Positions 33,400 through 44,645 of a stretch of 64,000 nucleotides of DNA are shown in pieces; the first letter of the stretch is position 1; each line of letters begins with the position of its first letter. This DNA is from Apis mellifera (lineage: Eukaryota; Arthropoda; Insecta; Hymenoptera; Apidae): positions 2,877,222 to 2,941,221 of the forward strand of contig NC_037645.1 in NCBI RefSeq assembly GCF_003254395.2. The letters run 5' to 3'. The translations under genes and the position numbers were made by a program. The notes beneath the pieces are model-generated. The model was not told the DNA's origin. It worked only from the letters and a program-made list of their open reading frames with translations, and did not search any database.

Positions 33400-34150
33400 A
33401 ATATATAATATATAATCATATCACTATATATATATATGTATATATATATAGTAATATAATTATATATTTTATAAAAAATAATATGAGCTAATAGGCTGCG
33501 AACGCGATTATATTTTTGTAGTTAGAAAATTTATAAGGTGATGGGCAAATAATTCTCGTTTTAATTTTAAAAATCATAAAGTACACATATTACGTACCAG
33601 GTAGCGTAAGAAAACACTGATCTTTTTTCGAGTCGGTATTTCAGAACATGGTATAATGTTCCATAAAATATCACTGCACTTCTATTCATCTTTCGTTCAT
33701 ACCATTTATGGTTACTTACCGACTACCATATCGATATAGTAGAATTCTCGCTTCTTCTCTCCAAAGAATATTTTAAAATATAAAATATTCTATTAATTTT
33801 ATTTAATTTCTATTAATTAATTTATTATTTATTAATTTATTATTTTTTTTTAAGTTTCGTAATAATTTTTATTATTTCATTAAGTGGTACATGGTAATTT
33901 ATCGACAGAATGTACCACGTATCTACTGTACCATTAAATGGTAATAGATATTTTTTAAAATAATATATTTTTAATTCACCAGATGGCAGTGCAATTATAT
34001 TTTGCTTTATATTTTTTTTTTAAATTTCAACCGAGTATATCGTCAAATTCAACGAAATTTTTTTTTTAAATGAAACGTTTTCGAATAGAATTTTTTTTTA
34101 ACAGACTTGTCGAGGTTTCAGTATCCCTTCGTTTTTTAAAATATAAATTT
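33400..34150. other. AT-rich junction region
   Basis: TA-rich tract at 33,410-33,475. GAACAT/ATGTTC around GGTATA lies near 33,645. GTGGTACAT (33,884-33,892) is the exact complement of ATGTACCAC (33,910-33,918). No gene. Composition shifts from AT-rich to mixed between here and 34,200. Confidence 0.5.
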
Positions 34151-35360
34151 TATATAACGATTGAAGACGCATAAGAAAACATTAAATATACGACACGTTC
34201 AAATTTCAATACTCCATCAATCCCGACATTTCGTCGGATTTATCTTCTCGAAGAAAATATCTCTTCCAAAAAAAAATAAATTTACCCCAAGTAAATCCTT
34301 TGCGTTCTTCGCACACACGATCTTTTCATTAAAAAAAATCTGAATTTTCGGATTAGTCGAATCTTTTGGTAGATATTCAACTGTTTCGTCAACCGCGAGA
34401 CAGAAATTTCGGGAATCTCGGTTGAGGAATCGTGCGAAATTTGTTCGATCGTCCGGAAGGAGCTGCCTTTTAAACGTTACACCGAAATACCGTCTCTGAC
34501 GTGTATATACGCGTTCTACGTGTGTTTCACACGGCTTGTTCAAGGCTCGCGGTACATTAGCAAGTTGGTAGCCGTCCAGGCACGTCCTTCTGAATGAGTC
34601 CTGGCCGCTTTCCAGCGAGCAACCTATCCTTTTACGGGATATCACGGCTACTGGCCGGCTACTGAAACTCGTCGAACCGTCCAAGTAGGACCGTCGACGC
34701 CGCTTCTTGTCCGGGATTATCGCCGGGCAATTGAGGCATCGAATTCCTGCCCGATTATCTACGAAAATTGTGCGACAAAGTGCTCTCCTCCAACTAATCC
34801 CTTCGAAAAATTACAAAATTTATCTTCACAAAGATCGATCCGTTAAATCTTTTCCATCAAATTTAAGATTCTCCAAGTGAAAAAAAAAAGTTTCGAAGAT
34901 ACTTTATCGAAGATATATATATAATAATCTTTCCGATTACAAAACTAACAAAACTGAATTTTCCTTTTTTGATTTTCAACTCGATCTCCTTAAATCGCAC
35001 TTTCGATCGATGAGCATTAAGAGGATCAAATGGAACGAGATGTTTCATCCCCCGATGTGAGACGAAATTCCGCTCCATCGCGCGCGTCATTTCCTCGCGA
35101 CGAAAAAAATCCCAACAACAACTTGACGGATCTCCAAACGGATTATTTTTCGAAAAACTCGCCGTGATGACGGCCGAGCATAGGCAGCGCGTGGTCGAAG
35201 GTACGGGTCGGTAACCGTAACCGCGAAAATTGCATCGCATTCGCGAAACGAACGGTTGCTGCTGCACCCCGTGCTCGGCCATAAACTTGTGGCGGAGGTC
35301 GGCGCGGTTTCGTCCGTCATCTTCCACGAGATGTTCCACATGGCTGGACATGGAGAGAAA
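34151..35360. other. Unique mixed-composition DNA with two unexplained minus-strand frames
   Basis: Minus-strand open frames of 155 codons (34,217-34,684) and 162 codons (34,863-35,351) are not simple repeats, but I recognise no domain in either. Both run into AT-rich low-quality peptide at their C-terminal ends, and plus-strand frames overlap the second. There is no supporting splice or promoter context. I treat them as chance frames, though a real exon cannot be excluded. Confidence 0.35.
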
Positions 35361-36760
35361 AGGAGAGAGGAAAGGAGAAAGAGTGGTAGAGGTGGAAGAG
35401 AGAGAGGGAGGGAGGGAGGGAAAGGGAGAGGTGTCCCGGCCTCGAGCCGCTTCCTGCCTCCTTGGCCTGCTTCCAGGAATCGGTTCACTCTTTTACGGCC
35501 GGGTGTCAGCGTGTCTGGTGGACCCTTGGGTGGGGGTCGAAAGGGTGCCGGAAGTGGGGAATGAAAGTTTTTTGGGGAAGAGATAGGGGATGATTTGGGA
35601 CGCAGCAAGGGATTGGAAGGGAAAGATTTTGAAAATATTGGAAGAGTTGGAGAATGGAATTTTTCTTTCCTTTCTTGTGCAGTGGTTTTAAATGGGAAGA
35701 AAACGAGAGAGAAGAGAAATTTCGTGGAAGATAATGATTTACCTAATAATATTGGTGAATTTGAAAAATTTAATTCTGCTTTTGAGATAAAAATATTGAG
35801 ATTCTTTATCTAGTATACCATACACAAATTAGTGTATGAAAATTGTGGACTATTTGTTATTCCACGATATTGCAATTTTGAAAAAGTACTTTAATTCTTT
35901 TACAACCAACAAATAAGATATAATGAAACGTAATGCAGTAGCCAACACGAATTGTAGGAAGAAAGATTTTGAAAAATCAGAAAGAAAAAGAATGCAAATT
36001 CCAGAAAGAATTTCGAACAAAAAAATCTACACACACACACGTTCGAATTAAGTCCAAGAGAAACAACAGAAATAAACGCAGGTCGGTGTGGAAAAAAGGA
36101 GGAACTCCCAGGAGGTGTTTCCAGGAAAGAGAAATCTCAGAAGTGGAGGAAAGCTTACATCGCTTAGAATCGGGAGAACCTCATAACAGGAATCTCTAGA
36201 CGCCTTCATATATTCGAACCGGTGTTCCACCGGTGATGGCTTCAAAGGAGAGAGAGCAGCGAGGGATGAACGGTGGTCAATGAACGAGAGAGAACCCCCT
36301 CCCCCCTCCATGAGATCGACTTCACCGGAAGTAGTACTTCTCTCGTCGAGAGTACATTTTACACAGGGAGATGATCGCGTTTGAAAAAATTCGAGGGAAA
36401 TAAATAAAGGGGGAAGGAGGGATGGATGGAAGGAAGGAAGGAAGGAAGGAATCGAAAAGAGACAAAGGAGGGAAAAAGGTTGATAAGAGGAAACGAACTG
36501 TGGAAAGGGAAAAAGGGGAGTCGCGATTCAAACAGTGGTTCAACCGACGGAGAAAGAGAGAAGTGTGGCCGCGAAATAGGGCGCGAGATGGTGGTAGAAT
36601 CTTGCGATAAAGAAGAAAGGTCTGCAAGCAAAGGGAGACCTTACGAGATACAGAGAAATGAAGAGTGACGAAGATCGAGAGAATAAGATGTGAAGAGGAG
36701 GAAGAAAGATATTTCAACAAAGAATGTTGAATCAGTGTCTCTCAACCTTACGGGTTAATT
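35361..36760. repeat. Purine-rich low-complexity region
   Basis: GA/GGA-rich tracts at 35,350-35,430 and 36,240-36,720, with a (GGAT/GGAA)n microsatellite at 36,417-36,451. Arg/Glu/Lys-rich frames on + and Ser/Leu/Pro-rich frames on the minus strand follow from the base composition. No gene recognised. Confidence 0.6.
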
Positions 36761-37734
36761 TTTAATGGATTAATCGAAAAAAACCCTTTTCTTATAAGCG
36801 AATATGAACGAATAAATAGATTAATTTCCTTACTTCCTCGATTAATCATTTATTAACACGATTATCTTCCAACGACAAGAAGAAAGTAGCCCAACTTATT
36901 CGCTTCGAATAATTTTACAAATTTTCACAATTTCAACAATTTTGTGCCACGATTGAAAAGACACAAATATAAAAAAATTAAACTTCGAAATCTCGGAAAA
37001 AAATTTTCTTTTTTATAAAATCCCAAAAGAAAGAAAGAGAAAGAAGAAGAAAGAAATCGATCGTTCCGAACCGAAACGCATTCAGATTTCGCCGAGGAGA
37101 TTGGATTTGAGAAACGCTGCGTCGAGTGGTTTCGAGAGGAAGAAGGATGGTGGAAGGAGGATGAATAAGAGGGCGGAAGAACACGGGGCTGAGGAAGCGA
37201 AGGAAGAAAGGAGGGACATCGGGAGAGAGAGAAAGGAGAGGCGGAAGATGAGGGAACCGAACCTGCGTGCGGACTGAGCGAAAGGGACGAAGGGAAAAAC
37301 GGATGGCGGATGTGTAAATGTGCGCCGAAGGAGGAAGAGAGAGAGGGAGAGAGGGCGAGGAGGGCCCTATTGTTGCGATGGCGTGTTTCACACGTACGCG
37401 GGGTTTATTATACGCGCACACTGTTTCGCGGTCGAGTGCATTCGAGCCTACGACGACTTTTGGGGTGACAAAAGGAGGGAGAAAGGGGGGGAGCTGACGA
37501 GGTATATCGCGCCACTGCCAAAAAGCTGACGACACGCCGATACGCGGGGTAGGGGTAGGAAAGTTTCGAGTTCCCTTGGGGTTGCAGGGGGCTGCTTGGG
37601 GTGGGTGTAAAGTGACCGTTTGGGAAATGATCGTGTGTGCGTTGCGGCGAGAAGGGATTTAAGGGGGTGGGTGTGTGTCAGGAAGGGGTGGGGAAGATTA
37701 GTTTGGAAAGGAAACTTGAAGAACTTTTTTCAAC
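36761..37734. other. Unique region, purine-rich in its middle
   Basis: AT-rich to about 37,010, then GA-rich with CpG to about 37,600. The 185-codon minus-strand frame is pyrimidine-derived Ser/Pro/Leu sequence. Nothing else supported. Confidence 0.4.
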
Positions 37735-38200
37735 AGTTTTTTGGACGTTTGGAAGAGTTTTTTGGAAACAGCGGCGAAAAATTTAGTACGAAGATTTTGA
37801 ATCTTTTGGAGGTAATTTTTGAAGGTTTGGAAGAGTCTTAGGAAAAAGTGCAGGATTAATTGGTGGACGGTCAATTTGTAGAAGGGTTTTGGAGATTTGG
37901 ATAATTTTGGGTAATTTTTGAAGGTTTGAGGAAAGAGTTTTAGAGAAAAATGCAATAGGATTAATTGGTGGATGGTTATTTGTACAGGTTTTCGGAGATT
38001 TTTAATCTTTTGGGTAATATTGAAAGAGTTTTAGGAAAAAGCGCAGTAGGATAATTGTGTGGACGTTGTGTCACAGGTTTTTGGAGATTTTCGATCTTTT
38101 GGGTAATTTTTAGAGGATTGAAAGAGTGCAATGGAATTAATGGATGTGTATGTACAAGGATGGTTTTTTTAAAGATTTCGAATCTTTTTGAAGGTTTGTG
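37735..38200. repeat. Degenerate minisatellite, about 115-125 bp period
   Basis: Four to five imperfect units, each with (G)GGTAATTTTTGAAGG, a GAAAGAGTTTTAGG word, a GTAGGATTAATTGG word, a GGACG/GGATGG step, and GTTTTTGGAGATTT before a TCTTTTGGG word. Units drift steadily to the right. G and T dominate this strand. No coding. The minus-strand Lys/Leu/Phe frame here is the repeat itself. Confidence 0.65.
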
Positions 38201-39124
38201 AGATTAGCTTCACTAGGTTTTGATTTCGGTATTTTTCTGGCAATAAAATTTTAAGCATAGAATATAAATATTTCAAACGACGAGAATTCAACTGGATTTA
38301 AAAGTTATTCAAAAGAAGGATGAACGTTTAATCTTGTTCCAAGATAAAATAGATATCTGTCTGGATATTAATACAAGTTTTAATTCTGATTCTTCGACTA
38401 TTGAATTTATTATACGAAATGTATAGACGTTCAAATAATTTTTCATCAACTGGTTCGTTTCATTATTATACGGATGGATTTGGTCTTGTTTATATTTCTT
38501 CAAAATTTCTTGTCTATCGAGATTCTTACATTTAATTCATGCATGTAAGAATGTCTTCTTCCTTAAAATAAAATCGTCGCTAACTCATTGTCCATTCTCG
38601 AGACAATGGATCCACGATTCCATCCTTGTCATAAATTCGTGGATATTCATTGATCGTGGTCGAACCTTCTTCGATCTGTTTTCCCATTCATAGAAAGGAA
38701 AAGACGTTCTCCTTTCTAAAAATAAAAAAATTCTTTTCCCCCTCCTTCGTAATAATCGTAATAAAAATTTTCGTAATGAAACGATTTAAAATTCGATCGA
38801 TCTAATTAAAAATTCGTCACGATCGCGAATCCCTCTCTTTGTCTTATCCTCATGGACTTTCCTTCTTTCTTCCTTCCTTTCTTTCTTTTTTTTATCGTCG
38901 AGACGATTGGAGATAGGTTTCGAATGAAAAATGAGGGCAATCCGTTTCCTTTTCTTGCTGAAGACGATTCGACTATCCATGTACACGATATATTTCCTTG
39001 TTATGTATAAGAATATACGCCTTATATACTTTAGATGTATAGGATACGGGTGTGCATAACCATATCCCAAGAACAGATTGTCCAGTCGTTGTTCTTCTTC
39101 TTATCGCGTATACAAATTGTCCAT

Positions 39125-39165
<41 letters not shown>

Positions 39166-39410
39166 CTACCAGTTTCGTAGATTACTTTTTCGCTTTATCG
39201 CAGAAATTACGAAGCGAGTAAATTTCCCTATGAAAATTGAACGAAGAAAGTTCCACAATTCTTCGATTTCTTCTCTTCGTCTCGATTTCCTAATTTACTC
39301 TTAATCTCTCCTCTTGTTTCGCTTCGTCAAATCCAAGCTATTTCGACTGACTATCGAAATAATTTTTAAGATATTCACACTTTTACCTCGACGTAAGAAA
39401 CGTTATTATA
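38201..39410. other. AT-rich unique DNA with a (TA)n tract
   Basis: No recognised gene. TA microsatellite at 39,127-39,163. Frames on both strands are short and unremarkable. Confidence 0.5.
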
Positions 39411-40430
39411 TTTATCTGCGAAGGAGGGGGGGGGGGGAAGAAAAGGAACGGGAAGAAAAAGCGGAGCGACTGCATTACCACCCCCACCATTACCACCTAC
39501 CCCACCCCCTATCGCTTCCCATTCATAGGAAATCACGCGCGTATTCTCACGACTGTTGTTCGAAACGCGCGAGGCAGACTTTCCACGGTCGGGCAACACT
39601 CGACGGGCTGTGAAAACGTGCGGCGAAAGGAGTTGCACGAGGCGAAGAAGAAGCGGGCAGCGCCGGTAGGCGGAGGAGGAGGAGGAGGAGGAAGAGCGGT
39701 GGCAGTGGTGGTGGGATGAGGATGGAGAGAGGGAGGTGGAGGTTGCCAGAGATTCCGCGGGATGTCTGTGTTTGTCCATGGAAATCGGCAAAGGAGGTCA
39801 GCGTATGCAAATAACAGGGTCGCGAGGGTTGCCAGAGCCAGGAGGGTCCCGTGGGTCAACGGACAGGAAGGCGGTATAAGGCCGTCTCCCTTGCTCGCCA
39901 CCTTTCCCTCTCTCTCCGTCTCGCTCGCTCGCTCATCCCCACTCCCTCGTTCGCCTCGTTGCTCGCCTCGTTGTCTCTCCCTCGGCCCGCCGCGTGCACA
40001 CACGAGGCTCTCGCACAGGCGACCGTTACGGCACCGTATATATTTCCAGATAGCAGCGGTGGCGGCGGCAGTCGAGTCACTATAGATATATATAAAGGTG
40101 GCTCTAGCCGGTGCGCGTTCTCGCCTACGCTCTCTCTCTCCACTCGTGGAAATATTCGATTTTTACGATACGAGAGAGAGAGGGAGAGGAGAAAGGGTGG
40201 AAAGATCGTACGTCCCCTTGTACCAGCCACCGTTTTTACGTCCTACTGCTCCCTTCCTGATTCCACTGGAATCGTTCCTCTTCTTTCTTTCTTTCCTTCC
40301 TTCCTTTTTCTCTCCCTATTCTTTTGAAGTATATACAGGGTGTCTCGGGATGAGCGTTATACCACGAGGAAAGAATAGTTGTATAGGAAAATGTGATGAC
40401 ACGGTTGGAAAAGTGGAATTTTGAAGGGTT
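39411..40430 (+). promoter_or_regulatory. GC-rich island with TATA-like elements
   Basis: CpG-rich stretch with an octamer-like TATGCAAAT near 39,804, GGCGGTATAAGG near 39,870, and TATATATAAAGG near 40,088-40,098 followed by GC-rich sequence. Either TATA-like word could direct a + strand start 25-35 bp downstream, but no good initiator, exon or open frame follows. GTATATACAGGGTGTCTCGG near 40,330 resembles common insect transposon ends, with no partner seen. Only the composition and motifs support this. Confidence 0.25.
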
Positions 40431-41690
40431 TAGAATTTTTTTTTAAGTATATTGTAATTGATTTATATTATGGGAGGGTAATTTTTCACTTCGAATCTTC
40501 GAAAAACTTTTAACTCGGACGAAGCGAGATCTTGATTTTATTTCTTCCCTCTTCCACTTCTGAGGCACCCGGTACACTTTTTGCTCTTTTTCTCTCCTCG
40601 TATATATTTATCTCTTTCTACGATTCTCCTGGCTGCCGCGCCACCCCAGCCTTTTCTTCCACCGTTTCCTCCTCGACCCGATCGAGGAATTAAGTTACGG
40701 CGAGGCCGGGAAAACGACGATACGATGTCTGCGCTTCACGACCATTGTGCACGGTTTTTGGTATCGTGTACCAAACACCACCCTGAATTAACCAACGCCT
40801 CCTGAAGGGGGGGAGGGGAGGGTTAACGCTCGGCGTGTCCTGCACGCCCTAAATTCGCGAAAATCGTCTTGTTTTGCATCTCCAGCCGATCCAGCTGGTG
40901 CTCGTCGTTCCCCGCCCTCGCAGTTCTCGCCCCTTTGGAAGGGACGACGAATTAGAAGGGTACAAATGCCACAGATGGCGAGAACGTTTGACAAGGGCCT
41001 TTGTCCTTTTCTCTGCTTCGTTCCTTTTCTTTTTCGATTCCTCGTTCCTTCACCGCACTTTCGTGATGAAATTTTCTTTTACATCACGTCCCAGACACGT
41101 TTTTTTCACGAATTTTCCTTATACAACGTGGAACAAATGAACATTGGTCCCTTCGATATCACGATAATAATAAATTTCGATTCATTTTTTAGTTAGAATT
41201 CGATCGCGATTATTATCAAGTTCGAAACGTTTATTAATCGATTCGAACGAAGAATAATCTCAAACGAACTGCTAGCGGTCAATCGACTTTTCCAAATCGG
41301 CCGTCGCGCTTCAAACAAACCATTTTCGGTCGCAGCGGTCGGTGGAAGAGAGAGAGAGAAAAAAAAATCTCTTACCGGAAGCGAGGAGAGCGAGGGGAGG
41401 AGGAGGGAGGAGAGAACCGGCCGGCGGCGGCCGAGACCAACGAACGCGCCGGGGCCGTTCTTGTTACTTCTTTTTCCCTCGAAGTCGTGGCCGGGCAGAA
41501 AGAGGCGGCCGGGTACCGTTTCCTTTCGCGAGAGCGTACAACACCAGGCCACCGTTCGAATAAACGTGCCTACGCATCTCCTCCTCCTCTCTCTCTCTCT
41601 CTCTCCCTCTCTCTCTCTCTGTTCTCGACCACCCAACCCATCGCTCTGTCCCCCTCCCGTCCCGCGAGACCGATGCCCCGGCGCGCAGCG
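40431..41690. other. Unique DNA with GA- and CT-rich patches
   Basis: GGAGGG patches at about 41,340-41,430 and a (CT)n tract at 41,588-41,620. Frames of 70-147 codons are composition-driven. No gene recognised. Confidence 0.4.
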
Positions 41691-42050
41691 TGAATTTTAA
41701 TTAAAGCAATTAAGCATGCGTCCATAGGTAGTCGCATTAACCAGCGCGCGGCGTCGCATTCATGGGCCCTCGTGCTCGTGCTCAAAAACGCGACAGCGAT
41801 GTGTCACGCGACCGACAACGAAAGCCTGGACATCTGGCCGTGTCCGTTTTCCACCTCGCGTAGAGCAGCGCTCCCTCCCCCCCTCCCAGCCGACGCGCGC
41901 TTTTCCACGGTGGTAGTGGTAGGCACACGTACACGCGTACTACGTTGCATACACGCGTTTGAGTGAGTGGGAAGCGTGACGCTAATTTCTGCCCGCCGCG
42001 GCGAGCCTTTCTTTTAATTAGCGCTCCTCACTAGATTAGCCTTCCCACTC
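41690..42050. promoter_or_regulatory. Candidate conserved non-coding element
   Basis: Complex sequence between simple repeats. AATTTTAATTAAAGC and CAATTAAGCATGCG near 41,692-41,720, CGCATTAACC, and TTTTAATTAGCGCTCC near 42,014 are homeodomain-type sites. High complexity set in a low-complexity background is typical of developmental enhancers in insects. This is inference from texture only. Confidence 0.3.
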
Positions 42051-42051
42051 G

Positions 42052-42530
42052 GATATTGCTTCCTGTTGCTGGTCATTTTTTCTCTCTCTATCTCTCTGTC
42101 TCTTTTGTTTTGTTCTTTTTCGAAAAATGTGGAGCGGAGTTGCGAGTGAAGGGAGGAGAGGTGTCTCGTCTCGGAGAGGGGGTTTAGGTTAGGTTAGGTT
42201 TGCTCTGGATTTGATCGAAGTATTTGTGGAAATTAGGCTAGAGACGAGTCGAGTTTTGTAGATGGTTGGTGTACTTTTTTATATTGGGATAATATTTCCT
42301 GATTCTGATTACTTTTTTTCTTCTTTTTCTTTTTTAGAACAGAGTGGTTTTTGTGAGCGAATGGAAGAGAGGAGAGTTAGGAGGTTAGGTTTGCTCTGGC
42401 GATCGATGTATTTGTGGAAATTGGGTTAGAGATGAATCGAGTCGAATTATGAGTTTTGGATGAGTTTCGTACTTTTTGGACGAGGATTAGTTGAATATTG
42501 CTTCTTGTTTTTGATCATTTTTTAAGAGAG
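42052..42530. repeat. Degenerate 200-235 bp repeats with short TTAGG run
   Basis: GATATTGCTTCCTGTTGCTGG, ATAATATTTCCTGATTCTG and GAATATTGCTTCTTGTTTTTG start near 42,053, 42,288 and 42,492. In the first two copies GGTTAGGTTTGCTCTGG is followed by GTATTTGTGGAAATT and AGAGA(C/T)GA(G/A)TCGAGT. Three TTAGG units sit at 42,184-42,198. Insect telomeres are (TTAGG)n, but three units inside a local repeat are not a telomere. Confidence 0.6.
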
Positions 42531-43600
42531 AAAACGAGAGAGGGAGAGAGAGAAAATAGTATATAAAGATATGTCGTAGGGAATTATATATATATTCGAA
42601 AGAGATGTGAATTTTTTAGGAGTTAGATATAAATTTTACGTATTTTTCAGAAATCACGTCAGAAACGTTATTCTTAACGAATTATATACCAGAAATTAGC
42701 GAGTATCGACAGCAACGTCGTCGACAGCAAAGAACGATATCAAAAATTTTCGAATTCGTTGGAAAGAAAAAAAAGAAAAAAATAAAAAACAGGGAGGGGA
42801 GGGGAAAAAAAAAGCAAAGAACTATCGTCGACCACACCAATTTTTCACAACTACAAGTCCCACTAATTTTCCTCCGGCCATAATTCACCTTTCTCTCCTC
42901 GCGAGCCACCCTCCTCTCGCATTCTAACTTCCTCCAAAAAATCCAATACCCTCTCCCTGACTGGTGAAAACAAAACGAAACAAAACGAGAGAGAGAACGT
43001 CGACGAAAAAACCGCACGTACACATACATACACATATACGTGCATGCATACATACGTGCATACACGTATACGAATACCTAGAAATATCTGGAAAGACAGA
43101 GAGCAAAAATCCAACGCATCCTGGGATCCACGTGCACACGTACACTTCCGGTCAAAAGTTTAGAATCGATAACACGTTTATCGATAATTATCAGTAGTAT
43201 TGATCGGTGCACGGTGAAAGAATATTGAAAAAAATATCGTTACAAATATTAATAATTGGCAAGAAATATCGTTCGATCGCTCTTTAAAATAATTCTTTCG
43301 AAAATTCGAATGGGATGATTCTTCGAAAGAAATGTTGAATGCATAAAAATTCCAATCTCGAAATCGCTTTGTCGCGAAACATGATCGAATAACATTTCAA
43401 ACAACGCCATCAATCCTTTCTCGATAATCCTTTTTCAACATAAATTTCTTATCGATAATCTCCCATCGACACTGTACAACGATATATCGTAAAATATCTC
43501 GCCGATTCAAAAATTAACTCTCTTCTCAACTCATCTTAATATAAAAACCAGTAAGAATTTTCGATTCGAAATTTTTGTTGGATAGTGTACGCACGCTGAT
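42531..43600. other. AT-rich DNA with an alternating purine-pyrimidine tract
   Basis: ACGTACACATACATACACAT-type alternating sequence at about 43,010-43,075 is prone to Z-form DNA. The rest is AT-rich with ATCGAT words. No gene. Confidence 0.45.
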
Positions 43601-44341
43601 CCCTCCCTCCCTCTCTCTCTCTCTTTCTCTCTTTCTATATATACACACGAACGAACGAGTTTTCCTTGGCGTGTGTGGTGACGGGGGCACGCGATCGAAA
43701 AGCGGCGGGCGTGGTGCGTTAAGTTCGAGGGTTTTCTGTGGATCGGTGCTCGGTTTGATGGCTAGGGTTGGGCGGTAGCCACAAGTGTCTGCCGGAGCGC
43801 CCTCTCTCATTAATTCTCCACCCTTGTTGCTTGTTAAGGTAGAGAGGGGTGGCCTGCCCCTGCCCTCTGGCACTCGCGCCACGTACCCGACCCAACTCCT
43901 CCCCCCTCCTCCCCCTCCTCCCGCCTCCTTGCCTCTCCGGGCCAACTCACTTTACTCTCGCCGGCGGGAGGGTGGAAATGCTTTCTCGAGTGCGGCTGGA
44001 GCGGAGCGGAGGGGGAGGGGGGCGAGGTGTGCCCGAGAGCTGGTGCAGACGGGGCTAGGCGGAGGAGGGTGGAAACGTGCCGAGGGAGAGACGCTTGCCG
44101 TTGGTGGTCGTCGAGGGTGTGAGAGACGCGCGATGGCTTCGTGTGCACGAAGAGAGAGAGAGAGAGAGACGAAGAACGAATGAAGCAGGAGGAAAGAAGT
44201 AGACGTGGGCGTGCGTGGGACGAGGAGAGGAAGGTGGGTGAGAAAAATAGAGGGGTGCTATAGTGAGGAAGAGAGAGAGAGATGGACAGAGAGAAAGAGA
44301 GAGGTAGAAGCGCGCGTGGGTGTGGAGAAAGGAAAGGAGAA

Positions 44342-44394
<53 letters not shown>

Positions 44395-44480
44395 GTGAGA
44401 GAGGATCGACGAGGGTCGACAAGCGGTGAGACATCGGAATTGCGGTCGCCGCAGCCGCGATACATATATTATGTACACCC
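43601..44480. repeat. CT- and GA-rich low-complexity region
   Basis: (CT)n at about 43,600-43,636 and a long (AG)n microsatellite at 44,345-44,391, with a CpG-rich block between them. Long frames on both strands (up to 214 codons) are Ser/Leu or Arg/Glu runs. Confidence 0.65.
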
Positions 44481-44645
44481 GTTAAGTGGCCGATGCAAAT
44501 CGAACGTCACGGGCGGACGGTGGGCGTGCACGTGACTGTAAACGAGCCGATTAGCACGTCGTTTCTCTTATTCGACGCCTTTTCCACTGGCGGCCGTCGA
44601 TAACCGGGCCGCCGCCGGCGGATTGTAATTTATGGCGAATTTTCC
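44481..44645. promoter_or_regulatory. Candidate conserved non-coding element
   Basis: Complex CpG-rich DNA with GTGCACGTGACTG (E-box), GTAAACGAGCCGATTAGC and TGTAATTTATGGCG (TTTATGG, Hox/Abd-B-like). It is bounded by simple repeats on both sides. Inferred from texture. Confidence 0.3.

Noticed and set aside
34217..34684. 155-codon minus-strand frame of mixed composition
   Set aside because: No recognised domain, no flanking exon or promoter, AT-rich C-terminal part. Kept as unresolved under the region entry.
35256..35400. HEMFHMAGHGE, similar to a metzincin zinc motif HExxHxxGxxH
   Set aside because: The third zinc ligand position is Glu, the surrounding peptide quickly becomes Arg/Glu/Gly repeat, and there is no protease fold context.
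40325..40350. ACAGGGTGTC transposon-end-like word
   Set aside because: No inverted partner, target-site duplication or transposase nearby.
42184..42198. Telomere or subtelomere suggested by (TTAGG)3
   Set aside because: Only three units inside unique chromosomal DNA, with no extended array.
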